A DNA stretch of 64,000 bases from Photobacterium rosenbergii (lineage in GTDB: Bacteria > Pseudomonadota > Gammaproteobacteria > Enterobacterales > Vibrionaceae). The stretch lies in assembly GCF_003026455.1 (NCBI RefSeq), contig NZ_PYMB01000001.1, forward strand, positions 310,001 through 374,000. Direction: 5' to 3'. Made by a program: the position numbers and the translations under genes. The notes beneath the pieces were generated by a model. The model saw only the letters and a program-made list of their open reading frames with translations, was not told the DNA's origin and did not search any database. The number at the start of each line of letters is the position of its first letter. Positions within the stretch are counted from its first letter, which is position 1. This document shows, one piece after another, positions 37,126 through 46,172 of this stretch.

Positions 37126-38187
37126 ATGAAGAAGAATGCTGTATCCGTAGGTATGTTCTTAGCTGGTATGTGTCTTAGCTCTATGAGCTTTGCGGGTGAT
37201 CTTCCAAACATCAAAATTCTAGCAACGGGTGGCACTATTGCAGGCGCTGGGCAATCGAGCACTGAGTCAAACTACACCGCGGGTAAAGTTGGGGTAGATG
37301 CGCTGATTGAAGCCGTTCCTGAAATGACAAAACTGGCGGATATTTCTGGCGAGCAAGTCGTTAGCATTGGTTCACAGGACATGAATGATGAAGTGTGGCT
37401 GAAACTTGCAAAACGTGTAAACGAACTACTTGCTAAAGATGACGTTGACGGTGTAGTGATTACTCATGGTACGGATACCATGGAAGAAACAGCATACTTC
37501 CTTGACCTAACAGTTAAGAGTGACAAGCCTGTAGTACTTGTTGGTGCTATGCGTCCGTCGACAGCAATGAGTGCTGATGGTCCCGTAAACTTGTACAACG
37601 CTATCGTTACAGCCACAGATACAGAGTCGACTGGTCGTGGTGTATTAGTCGCAATGAATGACACCGTTTACGACGCGCGAGATGTCACTAAGACAAACAC
37701 AACTGCAGTGAATACATTCCAGTCACCTAATACTGGTGCGCTGGGTTATATCCATAATGGTGATGTGAAATACCAGCGTAGCCCTGAGCGTAAGCACACC
37801 ACTGACACTGTATTTGATATTTCTAAAGTTGATAGCTTGCCAAAAGTCGGCATCGTATATAACTATGCCAACGCAACTGCTTTGCCAGTGACTGCAATGA
37901 TGGAAGCAAACTACGACGGTATCGTCAGTGCGGGTGTGGGTAACGGTAATATGTACCATACCATTTTTGATGAGTTAGCTAAGGCGAGTAAAGAGGGCAC
38001 AATGGTCGTGCGTAGTTCCCGTACTGCCTCTGGCTCAACAACATTAGATGCAGAAGTTGATGATGATAAATACGGCTTCGTTGCTGCAGGTTCTTTGAAC
38101 CCTCAGAAGGCTCGTATTCTACTGATGTTGTCTCTTACACAGACTCAGGACTACCAAGACGTTCAGAAGATGTTCCAATACTACTAA
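37126..38187 (+). CDS. ansB: Periplasmic type II L-asparaginase
   Basis: 353 residues. Signal peptide (SVGMFLAGMCLSSMSFA), first catalytic Thr in ILATGGTIAGAG, second in VVITHGTDTMEETAYF, with the Lys in LVGAMRPSTAMSADGP region; all are typical of type II asparaginase. It hydrolyses asparagine in the periplasm to aspartate and ammonia. In E. coli the gene is under CRP and FNR; the upstream region here is AT-rich and I could not mark such sites firmly. Ends in Gln-Tyr-Tyr as in AnsB. Terminator follows. Confidence 0.93.
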   Translation: MKKNAVSVGMFLAGMCLSSMSFAGDLPNIKILATGGTIAGAGQSSTESNYTAGKVGVDALIEAVPEMTKLADISGEQVVSIGSQDMNDEVWLKLAKRVNELLAKDDVDGVVITHGTDTMEETAYFLDLTVKSDKPVVLVGAMRPSTAMSADGPVNLYNAIVTATDTESTGRGVLVAMNDTVYDARDVTKTNTTAVNTFQSPNTGALGYIHNGDVKYQRSPERKHTTDTVFDISKVDSLPKVGIVYNYANATALPVTAMMEANYDGIVSAGVGNGNMYHTIFDELAKASKEGTMVVRSSRTASGSTTLDAEVDDDKYGFVAAGSLNPQKARILLMLSLTQTQDYQDVQKMFQYY

Positions 38188-38241
38188 GCACATTCGTATA
38201 ATTACGGAAATGCGCTTGTAGTGAATGTCCTTTACTAACTG

Positions 38242-38271
38242 AAAGCCGCCACTGTAAGTTGGCGGCTTTTT
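38242..38271. terminator. Bidirectional terminator
   Basis: Stem AAAGCCGCCA/TGGCGGCTTT with loop and TTTTT, between convergent ansB and the small secreted protein gene. Confidence 0.8.
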
Positions 38272-38275
38272 GTTA

Positions 38276-38551
38276 TTAATTAGTAGAGTGGTAGTGGATA
38301 TCAAAAATTGACTCAGAACTACTGCTTGGCAGGCTCTGGATTACATGGGTCACAGGGCTGTTCTTGTCACCAGAGCTTGTTAGCTGCATTTCCAAAGGTC
38401 CATGCTCTTCTATTTCAGCTTGTGTGAGCAAGTAACTAGGGGCCGATGATTTTTCACCAACTGTTGTCAGGTGAAAATCCAACACATTGTTGGCAAAAGT
38501 AGATGCTGACGACAGGATTATGGCTAAGTAAAGGCAGTATGTTTTGTTCAT
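38276..38551 (-). CDS. Small secreted hypothetical protein
   Basis: About 91 residues from ATG 38551 (MNKTYCLYLAIILSSASTFA then NNV), which gives a clean signal peptide; ATG 38563 four codons upstream is the alternative. The mature part is Ser- and His-rich and short (VLDFHLTTVGEKSSAPSYLL, VIQSLPSSSSESIFDIHYH). No known family. Possibly periplasmic. A separate terminator and promoter gap surround it. Confidence 0.5.
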   Translation of the reverse strand: MNKTYCLYLAIILSSASTFANNVLDFHLTTVGEKSSAPSYLLTQAEIEEHGPLEMQLTSSGDKNSPVTHVIQSLPSSSSESIFDIHYHSTN

Positions 38552-38652
38552 TATGACACTCATTTAGGCTTTTCTTGCAAATAGTTGGTACAAGCTATGC
38601 TAACAATCTGGATGAAAATGAGTGTTTATCAACGTAAAGCTACGCAAATGAA

Positions 38653-38687
38653 AAAGCACCTTTAGTCAAACAGACTAAAGGTGCTTT
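38653..38687. terminator. Strong hairpin terminator
   Basis: Stem AAAGCACCTTTAGTC/GACTAAAGGTGCTTT with AAACA loop, just past the DUF368 gene on the minus strand. Confidence 0.85.
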
Positions 38688-38711
38688 GGATTCTATTGAA
38701 AACAGGTAACG

Positions 38712-39623
38712 CTATTTGTCTGCGACTTTTTCAAGTCCCCATACCAAACCGATACCCAACACCATCGCCACAACAGCATAGCCAAGTAAAGCAGGTTGAC
38801 CTGTTACGTGTTCGAAGCTGAATGGAGACAAGTTTTGCTCAATTAAAGGCACTTGCTCACCGCTAGAGTTTGTTCTCCAAGTCAATGTTTCCTTCCAAGG
38901 CCAAATCTTGCTCAATGTACCAATCATCAAACCTGTCAAAAAGGTCAGGGCGATGTCGCGGTAGTTTCGTAGCACCCAAGATAGGACATGGGAGAAGGTT
39001 AGGAGGCCAATCACACAGCCACAAGCGAATAAGCCTAGTGTAATGATATCCAATGACTTTGCCGCACCTAGAATGGGTGCGTACATACCTAGCAGAAGTA
39101 GAATGAAGCTACCTGAAATACCCGGCAAAATCATTGCACAGATAGCAATAGAGCCTGCAAGCAAGATATTGAAGTATGTCGGCTCAAGCGTAAGCGGGTG
39201 AAGCACAGTAATACCGTAAGCGAAAATGGCGCCGGCTATTACTGCAATGATACGCGATGGCCCCCAGTGAGTGATCTGTTTGAACATATGGATCACTGAA
39301 ATAATGATCAAACCAAAGAAGAAAGACCATAGCGGGATAGGATGGGTGTTAAGCATCCATGTAATGAAGCGCGCAAGGGTGAAGATGCTGGTCAGGATCC
39401 CTGACAGTAATAAAATTAAGAAGGTACCATTAACATGGTTGAAGGCCGCTTTAAACCCATCTTTCCGCCAGATGCCGATCAGGCTAGGGTTAACGCGTCG
39501 AATGCTTTCTAGAAGCGTGTCATAAATACCTGTAATAAAGGCAATTGTTCCGCCAGAGACACCAGGGACAACGTCAGCTGCCCCCATCGCCATCCCTTTT
39601 AGGAAGGTAAACACTTTGCTCAT
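38712..39623 (-). CDS. popT: DUF368 family protein, undecaprenyl phosphate translocase (PopT-type)
   Basis: 303 residues with about eight membrane helices. The start FLKGMAMGAADVVPGVSGGT and the inner repeat MILPGISGSFILLLLGMYAP are the two signature halves of DUF368. Members in V. cholerae and Gram-positives have been shown to recycle undecaprenyl phosphate from the outer to the inner face of the membrane. It is followed upstream by a divergent gtrA and glycosyltransferase genes that use undecaprenyl phosphate, a sensible neighbourhood. Confidence 0.88.
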   Translation of the reverse strand: MSKVFTFLKGMAMGAADVVPGVSGGTIAFITGIYDTLLESIRRVNPSLIGIWRKDGFKAAFNHVNGTFLILLLSGILTSIFTLARFITWMLNTHPIPLWSFFFGLIIISVIHMFKQITHWGPSRIIAVIAGAIFAYGITVLHPLTLEPTYFNILLAGSIAICAMILPGISGSFILLLLGMYAPILGAAKSLDIITLGLFACGCVIGLLTFSHVLSWVLRNYRDIALTFLTGLMIGTLSKIWPWKETLTWRTNSSGEQVPLIEQNLSPFSFEHVTGQPALLGYAVVAMVLGIGLVWGLEKVADK

Positions 39624-39782
39624 ACTTTTCCGTCAGTTACCGATGAGATTTAAACTGGCGCTATTATACCTACAATGAGTGAAAAAAAAGTGTTTTCCTG
39701 TTGCTGAGACTGAAAATGGACATTTTTTTGACCATGACATTGCTAAATTGACTGCCAATATAGTTAGCTTGGGTAAGTTGTT

Positions 39783-40220
39783 GTGAATCAATCGAAAAAT
39801 AGACGATTTTTGAAGTTTGCCATTGTCGGTGCTGGTGGTTTTTTTGTTGATATAGTAGTTACTTACATCTTGTCCCAGTTTGTCATGGCGGAAGTTGCTA
39901 GGGGAGCTGCTTTTTGGGTGGCTGCGAGTTCAAACTGGTGGCTGAACAGACAGTTTACATTTTCATCAAGTCAGCAAGAGAGGCCGCTTAAGCAATGGAT
40001 ACAGTTTTTGAGCGCGTCCAGTATAGGCTTTTTGCCAAATTGGGGGTGTTATTGGATTTTGATGAACAGTGACATAGGGCCGGCCACCTCATTAATACTA
40101 TCTGTTGATGTATCAACTTGGTGGCCGTATTTGGCCATGGTGCCGGGTATATTGTTAGGGATGGGAGTTAACTTTTTGCTGTCTGACCGTTGGGTATTTC
40201 GTTTGGCTGCAATTCGATAA
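39783..40220 (+). CDS. GtrA-family membrane protein
   Basis: 145 residues, GTG start at 39783. Four membrane helices and the GtrA pattern RFLKFAIVGAGGFFVDIVV near the N-terminus, then SSNWWLNRQFTF. GtrA proteins are thought to flip undecaprenyl-phosphate-linked sugars or assist their transfer. Its 3' end overlaps the convergent histidine kinase gene by 53 bases. The matching GT2 and GT39 genes lie 2 kb downstream. Confidence 0.85.
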   Translation: MNQSKNRRFLKFAIVGAGGFFVDIVVTYILSQFVMAEVARGAAFWVAASSNWWLNRQFTFSSSQQERPLKQWIQFLSASSIGFLPNWGCYWILMNSDIGPATSLILSVDVSTWWPYLAMVPGILLGMGVNFLLSDRWVFRLAAIR

Positions 40221-41475
40221 TCGCTGTGCAGCCCTGGTATTCATTGGTTTGGTGGCGAAGTTGCCAATTGTATTTGCGGCAGATATCCGCTGCAATTAAC
40301 AGCCCCAAGCCATAGCCCTTGCTACTATTCGTACTGCTTTCTAGGCCGATGCCAGTGTCTTCAACCGTGATCGTTGTTGGGCTTACCCGAATGATGACAT
40401 GCCCTTGCTCAGTATAGGCAAAAGCATTTTTAATCAGGTTGCCCAGTAAAATCTTAAAGGCATTTTCAGGCATTTTTACTGTGATGGGCTGCGGAGCTTC
40501 AACATGCCAGCTAACGGCTTTTCCGGTCAGTAATGAGGTGTGTGCACCAGCAATTTCATTAAGTTCTTCACGTTCAACCTGCCTGATAGAAACCTTATCA
40601 AGATCCTCTTCACGCGTGAGGGACAACAAGGTGGTCACGAAATCGTTCATCTCGGTGCTCGCTTGTTGTAGGCGTTTTTGTTGCTTGGCGATAAATTTAG
40701 GGTCGTTTGATTGGCCAAGTAGCGAGATAGCTCCCTTCATCACCATAAGGGGGGTGCGAAGCTCGTGACTGGCATAGCGGTTAAATGAGCGTTCGCGATC
40801 GAGGAGCTCTTGTATATGGGTAACGTAAAGGTTAAAGCTATCAACCAACTGCAGCACCTCACGAGAAGTGATCCCTGAGGGCGCTGAGATAGGGGACAGG
40901 TCATTGGCTCGACGTGAGTCGATATCATTCGCGAGTTGGGTCAAAGGGTTAGTTAATCTAGCTGAAACCTTGAGAACAACCAAGAAGCTTACGATAAGCA
41001 GTAAGATTGAAATGCCTAATTGCTTTAGCTGGTTTAGAAATACTTGTTCTTCACTGATTTCATAAATGTAATCTGAAAATAATAAGTAGAGAACCTTTTC
41101 TGTATTGTTGACACTAATGCGGGTTTTCATCCCGAAATATTCAGTGCCTTCAGAATCAGTGCTTACTATTTCAAATGCTTTATCCCAAGGCGCATCCGGT
41201 GGAAAGACCGCTTGAGGGGGAAGTAAGCTAGGGTCTAGATAAGCATCTGTAAATGGTGGAATAGCGAACTTATCTATATCATTCTGATCTTGCAATACTT
41301 CTTGAGCAACAGCTTTTGCATGCATAAGTCGGTTGTTGGCATTGATTTGTTCAAAGTCTTCAAGTGTGGCGTCTAGCAGTGAAAAATGTAATGAAATGAT
41401 GGCAAAAGCGATGATAGAAAAATAAGTGACGGTTAGCTGCTTAGCACTTTTTACTTTGTTTAGATGTTGCCTCAC
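40168..41475 (-). CDS. Sensor histidine kinase
   Basis: 435 residues. TM1 (about 14-33), periplasmic region of about 120 residues, TM2 (about 155-175), HAMP-like linker, HisKA box (YASHELRTPLMVMKG), N box (LLGNLIKNAFAY), VEDTGIGLE and GYGLGLLIA; all motifs intact. It is co-transcribed with the next response regulator (overlap of four bases, ATG 41475 inside the regulator stop). It sits between gtrA and the GT2/GT39 genes, so it probably senses an envelope signal and controls them; this is inference. Confidence 0.9.
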   Translation of the reverse strand: MRQHLNKVKSAKQLTVTYFSIIAFAIISLHFSLLDATLEDFEQINANNRLMHAKAVAQEVLQDQNDIDKFAIPPFTDAYLDPSLLPPQAVFPPDAPWDKAFEIVSTDSEGTEYFGMKTRISVNNTEKVLYLLFSDYIYEISEEQVFLNQLKQLGISILLLIVSFLVVLKVSARLTNPLTQLANDIDSRRANDLSPISAPSGITSREVLQLVDSFNLYVTHIQELLDRERSFNRYASHELRTPLMVMKGAISLLGQSNDPKFIAKQQKRLQQASTEMNDFVTTLLSLTREEDLDKVSIRQVEREELNEIAGAHTSLLTGKAVSWHVEAPQPITVKMPENAFKILLGNLIKNAFAYTEQGHVIIRVSPTTITVEDTGIGLESSTNSSKGYGLGLLIAADICRKYNWQLRHQTNEYQGCTAIIELQPNEIPNGQTAKS

Positions 41476-42152
41476 AACTCGTCCTCATCCACTAATTGGT
41501 AGCCGACTTTGGGCACATTCTTAATATAAGCATGTTTAAAAGGCTTATCGATCTGGTGGCGCAATTGGTAAATATGGCTTCTTAGTACATTACCTTCTGG
41601 TTCATTATCCCCCCACAAAGCAGCAATCATTTCTTGTTTGCTGACCACCTTGGGCGCTTTCATCATCAATAGCTTTAGGATGGTAAATAGGGTCGGGTTT
41701 AGGGAGAAGCTACAAATCCCACGTTCGACAGTATGGGTACTTAAGTCCAGTGTCATTTCGCCAAAGCTTAATGTGTTTAAAGCCGTTTCGCCCATTCGAC
41801 GACGAGTAAGCGCTTTTATCCGGGCTTCTAAAATCTCTAGATCAAACGGTTTGACTAAATAGTCGTCTGCCCCGTGGGAGAAACCTTCTAGTGTGTCTTC
41901 ACGGGTGTCCCTGGCTGTTAACATAAGGATAGGTGTATCGATACCGCGATCACGTAATGCTTGGCAAACTTCAAAACCATCCATTTTAGGTAGCATTACA
42001 TCGAGGATAATAAGGTCGTAATGTTCGCTGCTACCAAGTTCTAAACCGTGCTGGCCATTGTTGGCATAGTCGAGTGTGTACCCTTTGATTTCAAAAAAAT
42101 CGAAGATAACACCTGCAATATCTTGGTGATCTTCAACCAATAATAACTTCAT
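41472..42152 (-). CDS. OmpR-family response regulator
   Basis: 226 residues. Receiver domain with phospho-acceptor Asp51 (LIILDVMLPKMDG), Thr in MLTARD and Lys in LVKPFDLE; winged helix with LLMMKAPKVVSKQEMIAALW and IKNVPKVGYQL. It is first in the RR-HK operon and divergent from the GT2 gene across 170 bases, a placement that suits direct control of the glycosyltransferase promoter. Confidence 0.9.
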   Translation of the reverse strand: MKLLLVEDHQDIAGVIFDFFEIKGYTLDYANNGQHGLELGSSEHYDLIILDVMLPKMDGFEVCQALRDRGIDTPILMLTARDTREDTLEGFSHGADDYLVKPFDLEILEARIKALTRRRMGETALNTLSFGEMTLDLSTHTVERGICSFSLNPTLFTILKLLMMKAPKVVSKQEMIAALWGDNEPEGNVLRSHIYQLRHQIDKPFKHAYIKNVPKVGYQLVDEDEL

Positions 42153-42325
42153 GTAAGTACCTAAACCGAAATGACAATCTCGAGGATCGAGAAGGATAAG
42201 AGCAACAATTCACGTTACTTTATCATGACATAGTCAGGAGTGAAAAAAGTGTCAATGACCTTTTTCTCACACGCCTTTCAATAACCTATAGCGCATTACT
42301 TATGTTATGCCACTTGAGGTTAGCT

Positions 42326-43345
42326 ATGTCTTCTATCACTGTCCTGTCGCAACACAGAGAGCGGCAGTCACATTTCAGACAGGAAACCCCTTATATATCA
42401 GTCATCATCCCGATGTATAACGAACAAGAGGTTTTAGCCGCTTGTCATAAAAGGGTGTGCAATGTCCTTGATAAAATGGGTAAGCACTGCGAAATCATTT
42501 ATATCGATGACGGTAGCTCAGATGAGAGTTGGAACATAGCAAGCCAACTTGGTAGTGAGCACCATAGTATTAAAACCATTCGCCTTAGCCGAAACTTTGG
42601 TAAAGAAGCGGCTATGAGTGCGGGTCTTAAGGCTGTTACGGCAGAAGCTGCAGTGCTGATTGATGCTGATTTACAAGATCCCCCAGAGCTGATCCCTGAT
42701 ATGGTTGCCGAGTGGCAAGAAGGGTTTGATGTGGTGGATATGCAGCGCCGCCGACGCCTGGGTGAAGGATGGTTTAAGCGCTTTACAGCCGCCGCTTTTT
42801 ATCAAGTTATGAACCGCCTCAGCGATATGCCTATCCCAGAAAACGTTGGCGACTTTAGGCTGATCAATCGGCGTGTCATTGATGAAATTAACAAGTTGCC
42901 TGAACGTACACGTTTTATGAAGGGGTTATTTGCCTGGCCGGGATTTAAAAGGGTAACGCTGCAGTTTGATCGTGATCCACGCCTTGCGGGGGAAACAAAA
43001 TGGAATTACCGGAAGCTGATACACCTTGCTTTTGAAGGAATTACTTCATTTAGCACCCGCCCACTGCGTATTGCGACTGGGGCAGGGCTTGTTACCTCGT
43101 TTTCGGCCTTGCTATTGGCTGTCGTTGTTCTTACTAAAACCTTAATTTGGGGAGACCCTGTCGCAGGGTATCCATCTATGATGATAGTTGTTCTGCTAGT
43201 CGGTGGTGTCCAACTCTTGTCAATAGGGTTGATGGGGGAGTATGTAGGCCGGTTATTCATTGAAGCCAAGCAAAGACCTTTATTTGTGGTAATGGAAGAG
43301 AACTACACAACACCAACAATTGCTGCCGGGGAAGTACAGGCATGA
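42326..43345 (+). CDS. Polyprenyl-phosphate glycosyltransferase, GT2 (GtrB/ArnC/DPM-like)
   Basis: 339 residues from ATG 42326 (GAGGTTAGCT before it). The catalytic domain has ISVIIPMYNEQEVL, IIYIDDGSSDESW, AAVLIDADLQDPPEL (DxD equivalent) and WNYRKLIHLAFEGI, followed by two C-terminal membrane helices. It would load a sugar from a nucleotide donor onto undecaprenyl phosphate. The stop overlaps the next gene by four bases, so product and user are co-translated. Confidence 0.9.
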   Translation: MSSITVLSQHRERQSHFRQETPYISVIIPMYNEQEVLAACHKRVCNVLDKMGKHCEIIYIDDGSSDESWNIASQLGSEHHSIKTIRLSRNFGKEAAMSAGLKAVTAEAAVLIDADLQDPPELIPDMVAEWQEGFDVVDMQRRRRLGEGWFKRFTAAAFYQVMNRLSDMPIPENVGDFRLINRRVIDEINKLPERTRFMKGLFAWPGFKRVTLQFDRDPRLAGETKWNYRKLIHLAFEGITSFSTRPLRIATGAGLVTSFSALLLAVVVLTKTLIWGDPVAGYPSMMIVVLLVGGVQLLSIGLMGEYVGRLFIEAKQRPLFVVMEENYTTPTIAAGEVQA

Positions 43346-44778
43346 TCAAGCGACAATTATCAAACTTATCCTTAACTCAATTCGCAATCTTGCTGACATT
43401 CGGAACTGTCATTGTCAGGTTAGCCACCTTAGGGTTTTATCCGTTAATGGATACGACCGAAGCACGTTATGGTGAGATGGCCAGAATTATGTTTGATACT
43501 GGCGATTGGATCACCCCGATGTTTGACTACAATGTTCCGTTCTGGGGCAAGCCGCCACTATTTACTTGGCTCAGTGCGGGTGGTTTCGAGTTGCTCGGCG
43601 TGAATGAGTTTGCGGCTCGAGTGCCTCATCTTATCGTAGGTATTGCCATATTGGTCATGACTTGGTTCTTTGCTGCAAAAGTAAGAGATAACAAAGAAGC
43701 TTGGTTAGCCATCGCGATTTTGTCTACCACAACGGCTTTCATTGTTATTTCTGGTGCTGTCATGACAGACACTGCATTGACGTTTGCCGTGACCTTGAGC
43801 ATGGTCAGCTTTTGGATGGCTTGGGAGTCTGGCAGTCGACTATGGGGATATTTGTTCTTCGTTGGTTTGGCGATAGGTATGCTTGCCAAAGGCCCTTTAA
43901 CCATGGTGTTAGTAGGAATCAGCCTTGTCATCTGGCTAATGCAAGACCAAAGGTGGCGTCGTATTCCGACGGTTTTACCATGGAAAGGTGGGATTGCCGT
44001 ATTCCTTATTATTTCTCTGCCTTGGTATTTGCTGGCTGAATGGAAAACGCCAGGGTTCTTAAACTACTTTATTATCGGTGAACACATCAAACGCTTTGTC
44101 GTGAGTGGTTGGCAAGGAGATCTTTATGGCTCTGCCCATGATGAAGTGAGAGGAACAATTTGGCTGTTTTGGTTCTTGGCTGCATTGCCATGGGCTCCAG
44201 TTTTAATGTACCAAGTCTCTCGTTTCTTCCGTGCCGGTGAGGAAGGTGTTCAAACTAGCAATGGCTATATGGGATATTTATGGTGCTGGATGCTCTCACC
44301 TATGCTGTTATTCACCATGGCAGGTAATATTCTACCGAGTTATGTCATGCCAGGGCTTCCTGCATTGGGTTTATTAGTGGCGGGCTACCAAAGCCAGCAA
44401 AAAATATCAGATAAAGTCTTCAAGGTTGGATTGATTACGCCTGTTTTATTAGTGATCACTGCTTTTTTACTGGGTAATAACCTAACAGGCAAAGAGTCGG
44501 AAAAGGTCTTGTTATCTAAGTGGGAAAAGCAAGTCGAGAAGGAAAACAGCGAATTGATCTATATCCAAAAGAGGCCTTTTTCTGCGCAGTTTTATTCAGA
44601 AGGGAAAGCAAAGTTGAATCAAGCGCCATTATCGGCATTGCTCACTAAGCCCAAAGAAGATGCGTTCTTTGTTATTGAAAAAGGGAAGATCCCTGCCGGA
44701 TTCCTATGGGACAAATCACGATGTGAATTGCGAGCCGAATCGAATAAGCGCCAACTTGTGCACTGTAAAGCGAGTTAA
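43342..44778 (+). CDS. ArnT-like GT39 glycosyltransferase
   Basis: 478 residues with about ten membrane helices in the N-terminal two thirds and a periplasmic C-terminal tail. TTEARYGEMARIMFDTGDWI and PPLFTWLSAGGFELLG are the ArnT/PMT signature loop with acidic residues. Enzymes of this fold transfer a sugar from undecaprenyl phosphate to lipid A or another envelope acceptor. No arnA/B/D/F genes are nearby, so L-Ara4N is not indicated; the sugar is unknown. Confidence 0.88.
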   Translation: MIKRQLSNLSLTQFAILLTFGTVIVRLATLGFYPLMDTTEARYGEMARIMFDTGDWITPMFDYNVPFWGKPPLFTWLSAGGFELLGVNEFAARVPHLIVGIAILVMTWFFAAKVRDNKEAWLAIAILSTTTAFIVISGAVMTDTALTFAVTLSMVSFWMAWESGSRLWGYLFFVGLAIGMLAKGPLTMVLVGISLVIWLMQDQRWRRIPTVLPWKGGIAVFLIISLPWYLLAEWKTPGFLNYFIIGEHIKRFVVSGWQGDLYGSAHDEVRGTIWLFWFLAALPWAPVLMYQVSRFFRAGEEGVQTSNGYMGYLWCWMLSPMLLFTMAGNILPSYVMPGLPALGLLVAGYQSQQKISDKVFKVGLITPVLLVITAFLLGNNLTGKESEKVLLSKWEKQVEKENSELIYIQKRPFSAQFYSEGKAKLNQAPLSALLTKPKEDAFFVIEKGKIPAGFLWDKSRCELRAESNKRQLVHCKAS

Positions 44779-44946
44779 TTTGAATGCTAAGCAACCAACT
44801 ACTTGGGTTTTTACTGAGATTATTTGCGTAGATCGCAGATTGTGACTTAGATATTTGGTTGTTTTTTAAACTGTGACATGTGCAGAAAAGCCTTTTGATA
44901 AACTATGGAATTATGGCTTCAGTGAAATAAAAAATGGAGTCTGATT

Positions 44947-45198
44947 ATGTACCGTGATTTATTAGAAATCCCTGCAGAACATCAGTTTGTCCGTACTGAT
45001 ATGAAGTGGGATATAGGGAAAAAGCAGGATATTGATACCTTTTGGTATGATGAGAAAAAGGCAACGGGTGAGGTGATTGCTAAGTATATTGTGAAGGTCA
45101 CTAAGTATATCTATCCGCCAAAGAAATCTGACATCAGCTTTAAAAAGTATTCTGCGGATGCTTTATCATTGCTTGAATCAGGTGACTTATCTCATTAA
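44947..45198 (+). CDS. Small soluble hypothetical protein
   Basis: 83 residues, ATG preceded by ATGGAGTCTGATT. Polar, mixed alpha/beta: FVRTDMKWDIGKKQDIDTFW, YIVKVTKYIYPPKKSDIS, KKYSADALSLLESGDLSH. No signal peptide, membrane helix or known motif. Followed directly by a terminator, which supports a real transcription unit. Confidence 0.6.
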   Translation: MYRDLLEIPAEHQFVRTDMKWDIGKKQDIDTFWYDEKKATGEVIAKYIVKVTKYIYPPKKSDISFKKYSADALSLLESGDLSH

Positions 45199-45222
45199 CA
45201 AGTCGACAGATAACATCAACCT

Positions 45223-45249
45223 AAAAAGTGGCCTTGGTGCCACTTTTTT
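45223..45249 (+). terminator. Terminator
   Basis: AAAAAGTGGC pairs with GCCACTTTTTT across a short loop. Confidence 0.78.
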
Positions 45250-45511
45250 ATTACCTAAACGGCATGAAAATACTGATTAAGAAAAGCCAATCAGTAATAC
45301 CAAGTTAAAACCTGAATCATTGACGTTGAGATGTTTATCAAATTATTTTGTATATATTTGATAACTTCACACTAGAAATGAAGCGTAGAGCATTAATTGT
45401 GCAAAAGAGGTAGCTTTACTCTGTGACAGGTATCAAGGAATGTACGAAGTTGCTATTAACTATGTTGAATAAGATTTGTCTGAGGAATACACTACTCAGG
45501 TAACAAAATAA
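45250..45511. other. Intergenic region upstream of the VOC gene
   Basis: AT-rich; no ORF supported. It contains a nine-base inverted repeat described separately and presumably the promoter of the VOC-family gene. Confidence 0.45.
45335..45364. promoter_or_regulatory. Inverted repeat, possible operator
   Basis: TTATCAAAT (45335-45343) and ATTTGATAA (45356-45364) form perfect nine-base arms 12 bases apart, about 150 bases before the VOC gene. The spacing suits a dimeric regulator; which one is unknown. Confidence 0.35.
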
Positions 45512-45928
45512 ATGGAGTTTAATTTCAATATGATACCGCAAGATTCGACATTAAGAGTGGTCAGGCCTACAGATAATGTATCCCAAATTTCAGCCATGTA
45601 CCGAGAGGCACTTGGTTTTGATTTACTTAAACAATTTGAGGATTATGATGGTTTTGATGGTGTCGTTTTGGGACATAAGCATCACCCATATCATATCGAG
45701 TTTGTGCACAAAATCGGTTCTGAGGTTGGAGGTGCACCTAGTCAAGAACATCTGTTGGTCTTCTATGTAGATTGCAGCCAAGCTTGGGAAAGGGCTTGTA
45801 GAAAGATGATAGATGCTGGGTTCTCGGTCGTAGAGTCAAGTAACCCATACTGGGAACAGGTCGGTAAGACGTTTGAAGATCTCGATGGTTATCGAATAGT
45901 GCTGCAGAACCGTGATTGGGACTTCTAA
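45512..45928 (+). CDS. VOC-superfamily protein (glyoxalase/YycE-like)
   Basis: 138 residues with two beta-alpha-beta-beta-beta modules: STLRVVRPTDNVSQISAMY with YHIEFVH, and LLVFYVDCSQAWERACRKM with TFEDLDGYRIVLQNRDW. This is the pattern of the glyoxalase/bleomycin-resistance fold, YycE type. The substrate is unknown. A second in-frame ATG (45530) after GGAG is an alternative start. Confidence 0.8.
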   Translation: MEFNFNMIPQDSTLRVVRPTDNVSQISAMYREALGFDLLKQFEDYDGFDGVVLGHKHHPYHIEFVHKIGSEVGGAPSQEHLLVFYVDCSQAWERACRKMIDAGFSVVESSNPYWEQVGKTFEDLDGYRIVLQNRDWDF

Positions 45929-45951
45929 ACCAGTGGTTCGATAGACGTACT

Positions 45952-45982
45952 AAAGCTCAAGTTGAAAAACTTGAGCTTTTTT
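45952..45982. terminator. Bidirectional terminator
   Basis: Stem AAAGCTCAAG/CTTGAGCTTT with T-run, between convergent genes. Confidence 0.8.
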
Positions 45983-46001
45983 AATTCATTCTGTAGACAA
46001 A

Positions 46002-46172
46002 TTAGTGTTTCTGACGCGCTAGAGATTCGTAAGCCGATTTAAACATCAAGGTAAAACCTGCTTGTGTCAGTTCTTTTGCTGAGATCTCTGCTTTTTCTAG
46101 TCGACGGTAGCACTCATCCAAAGCAAGAAGCACTGTATCTACTTGATTGTTCTTTAACTGTTGTAGTTGCAT
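46002..46172 (-). CDS. Small helical hypothetical protein
   Basis: 56 residues from ATG 46172 with GGGA nine bases upstream; a TTG-initiated longer form reaches 46202. Entirely helical and polar: LQQLKNNQVDTVLLALDE, CYRRLEKAEISAKELTQAGF, SAYESLARQKH. No family recognised. The clean terminator on its 3' side supports a real gene. Confidence 0.5.
   Translation of the reverse strand: MQLQQLKNNQVDTVLLALDECYRRLEKAEISAKELTQAGFTLMFKSAYESLARQKH

Noticed and set aside
43342..44778. True arnT for L-Ara4N transfer
   Set aside because: No arnA, arnB, arnD or arnE/F genes are present; the GtrA and GT2 context points to another sugar.
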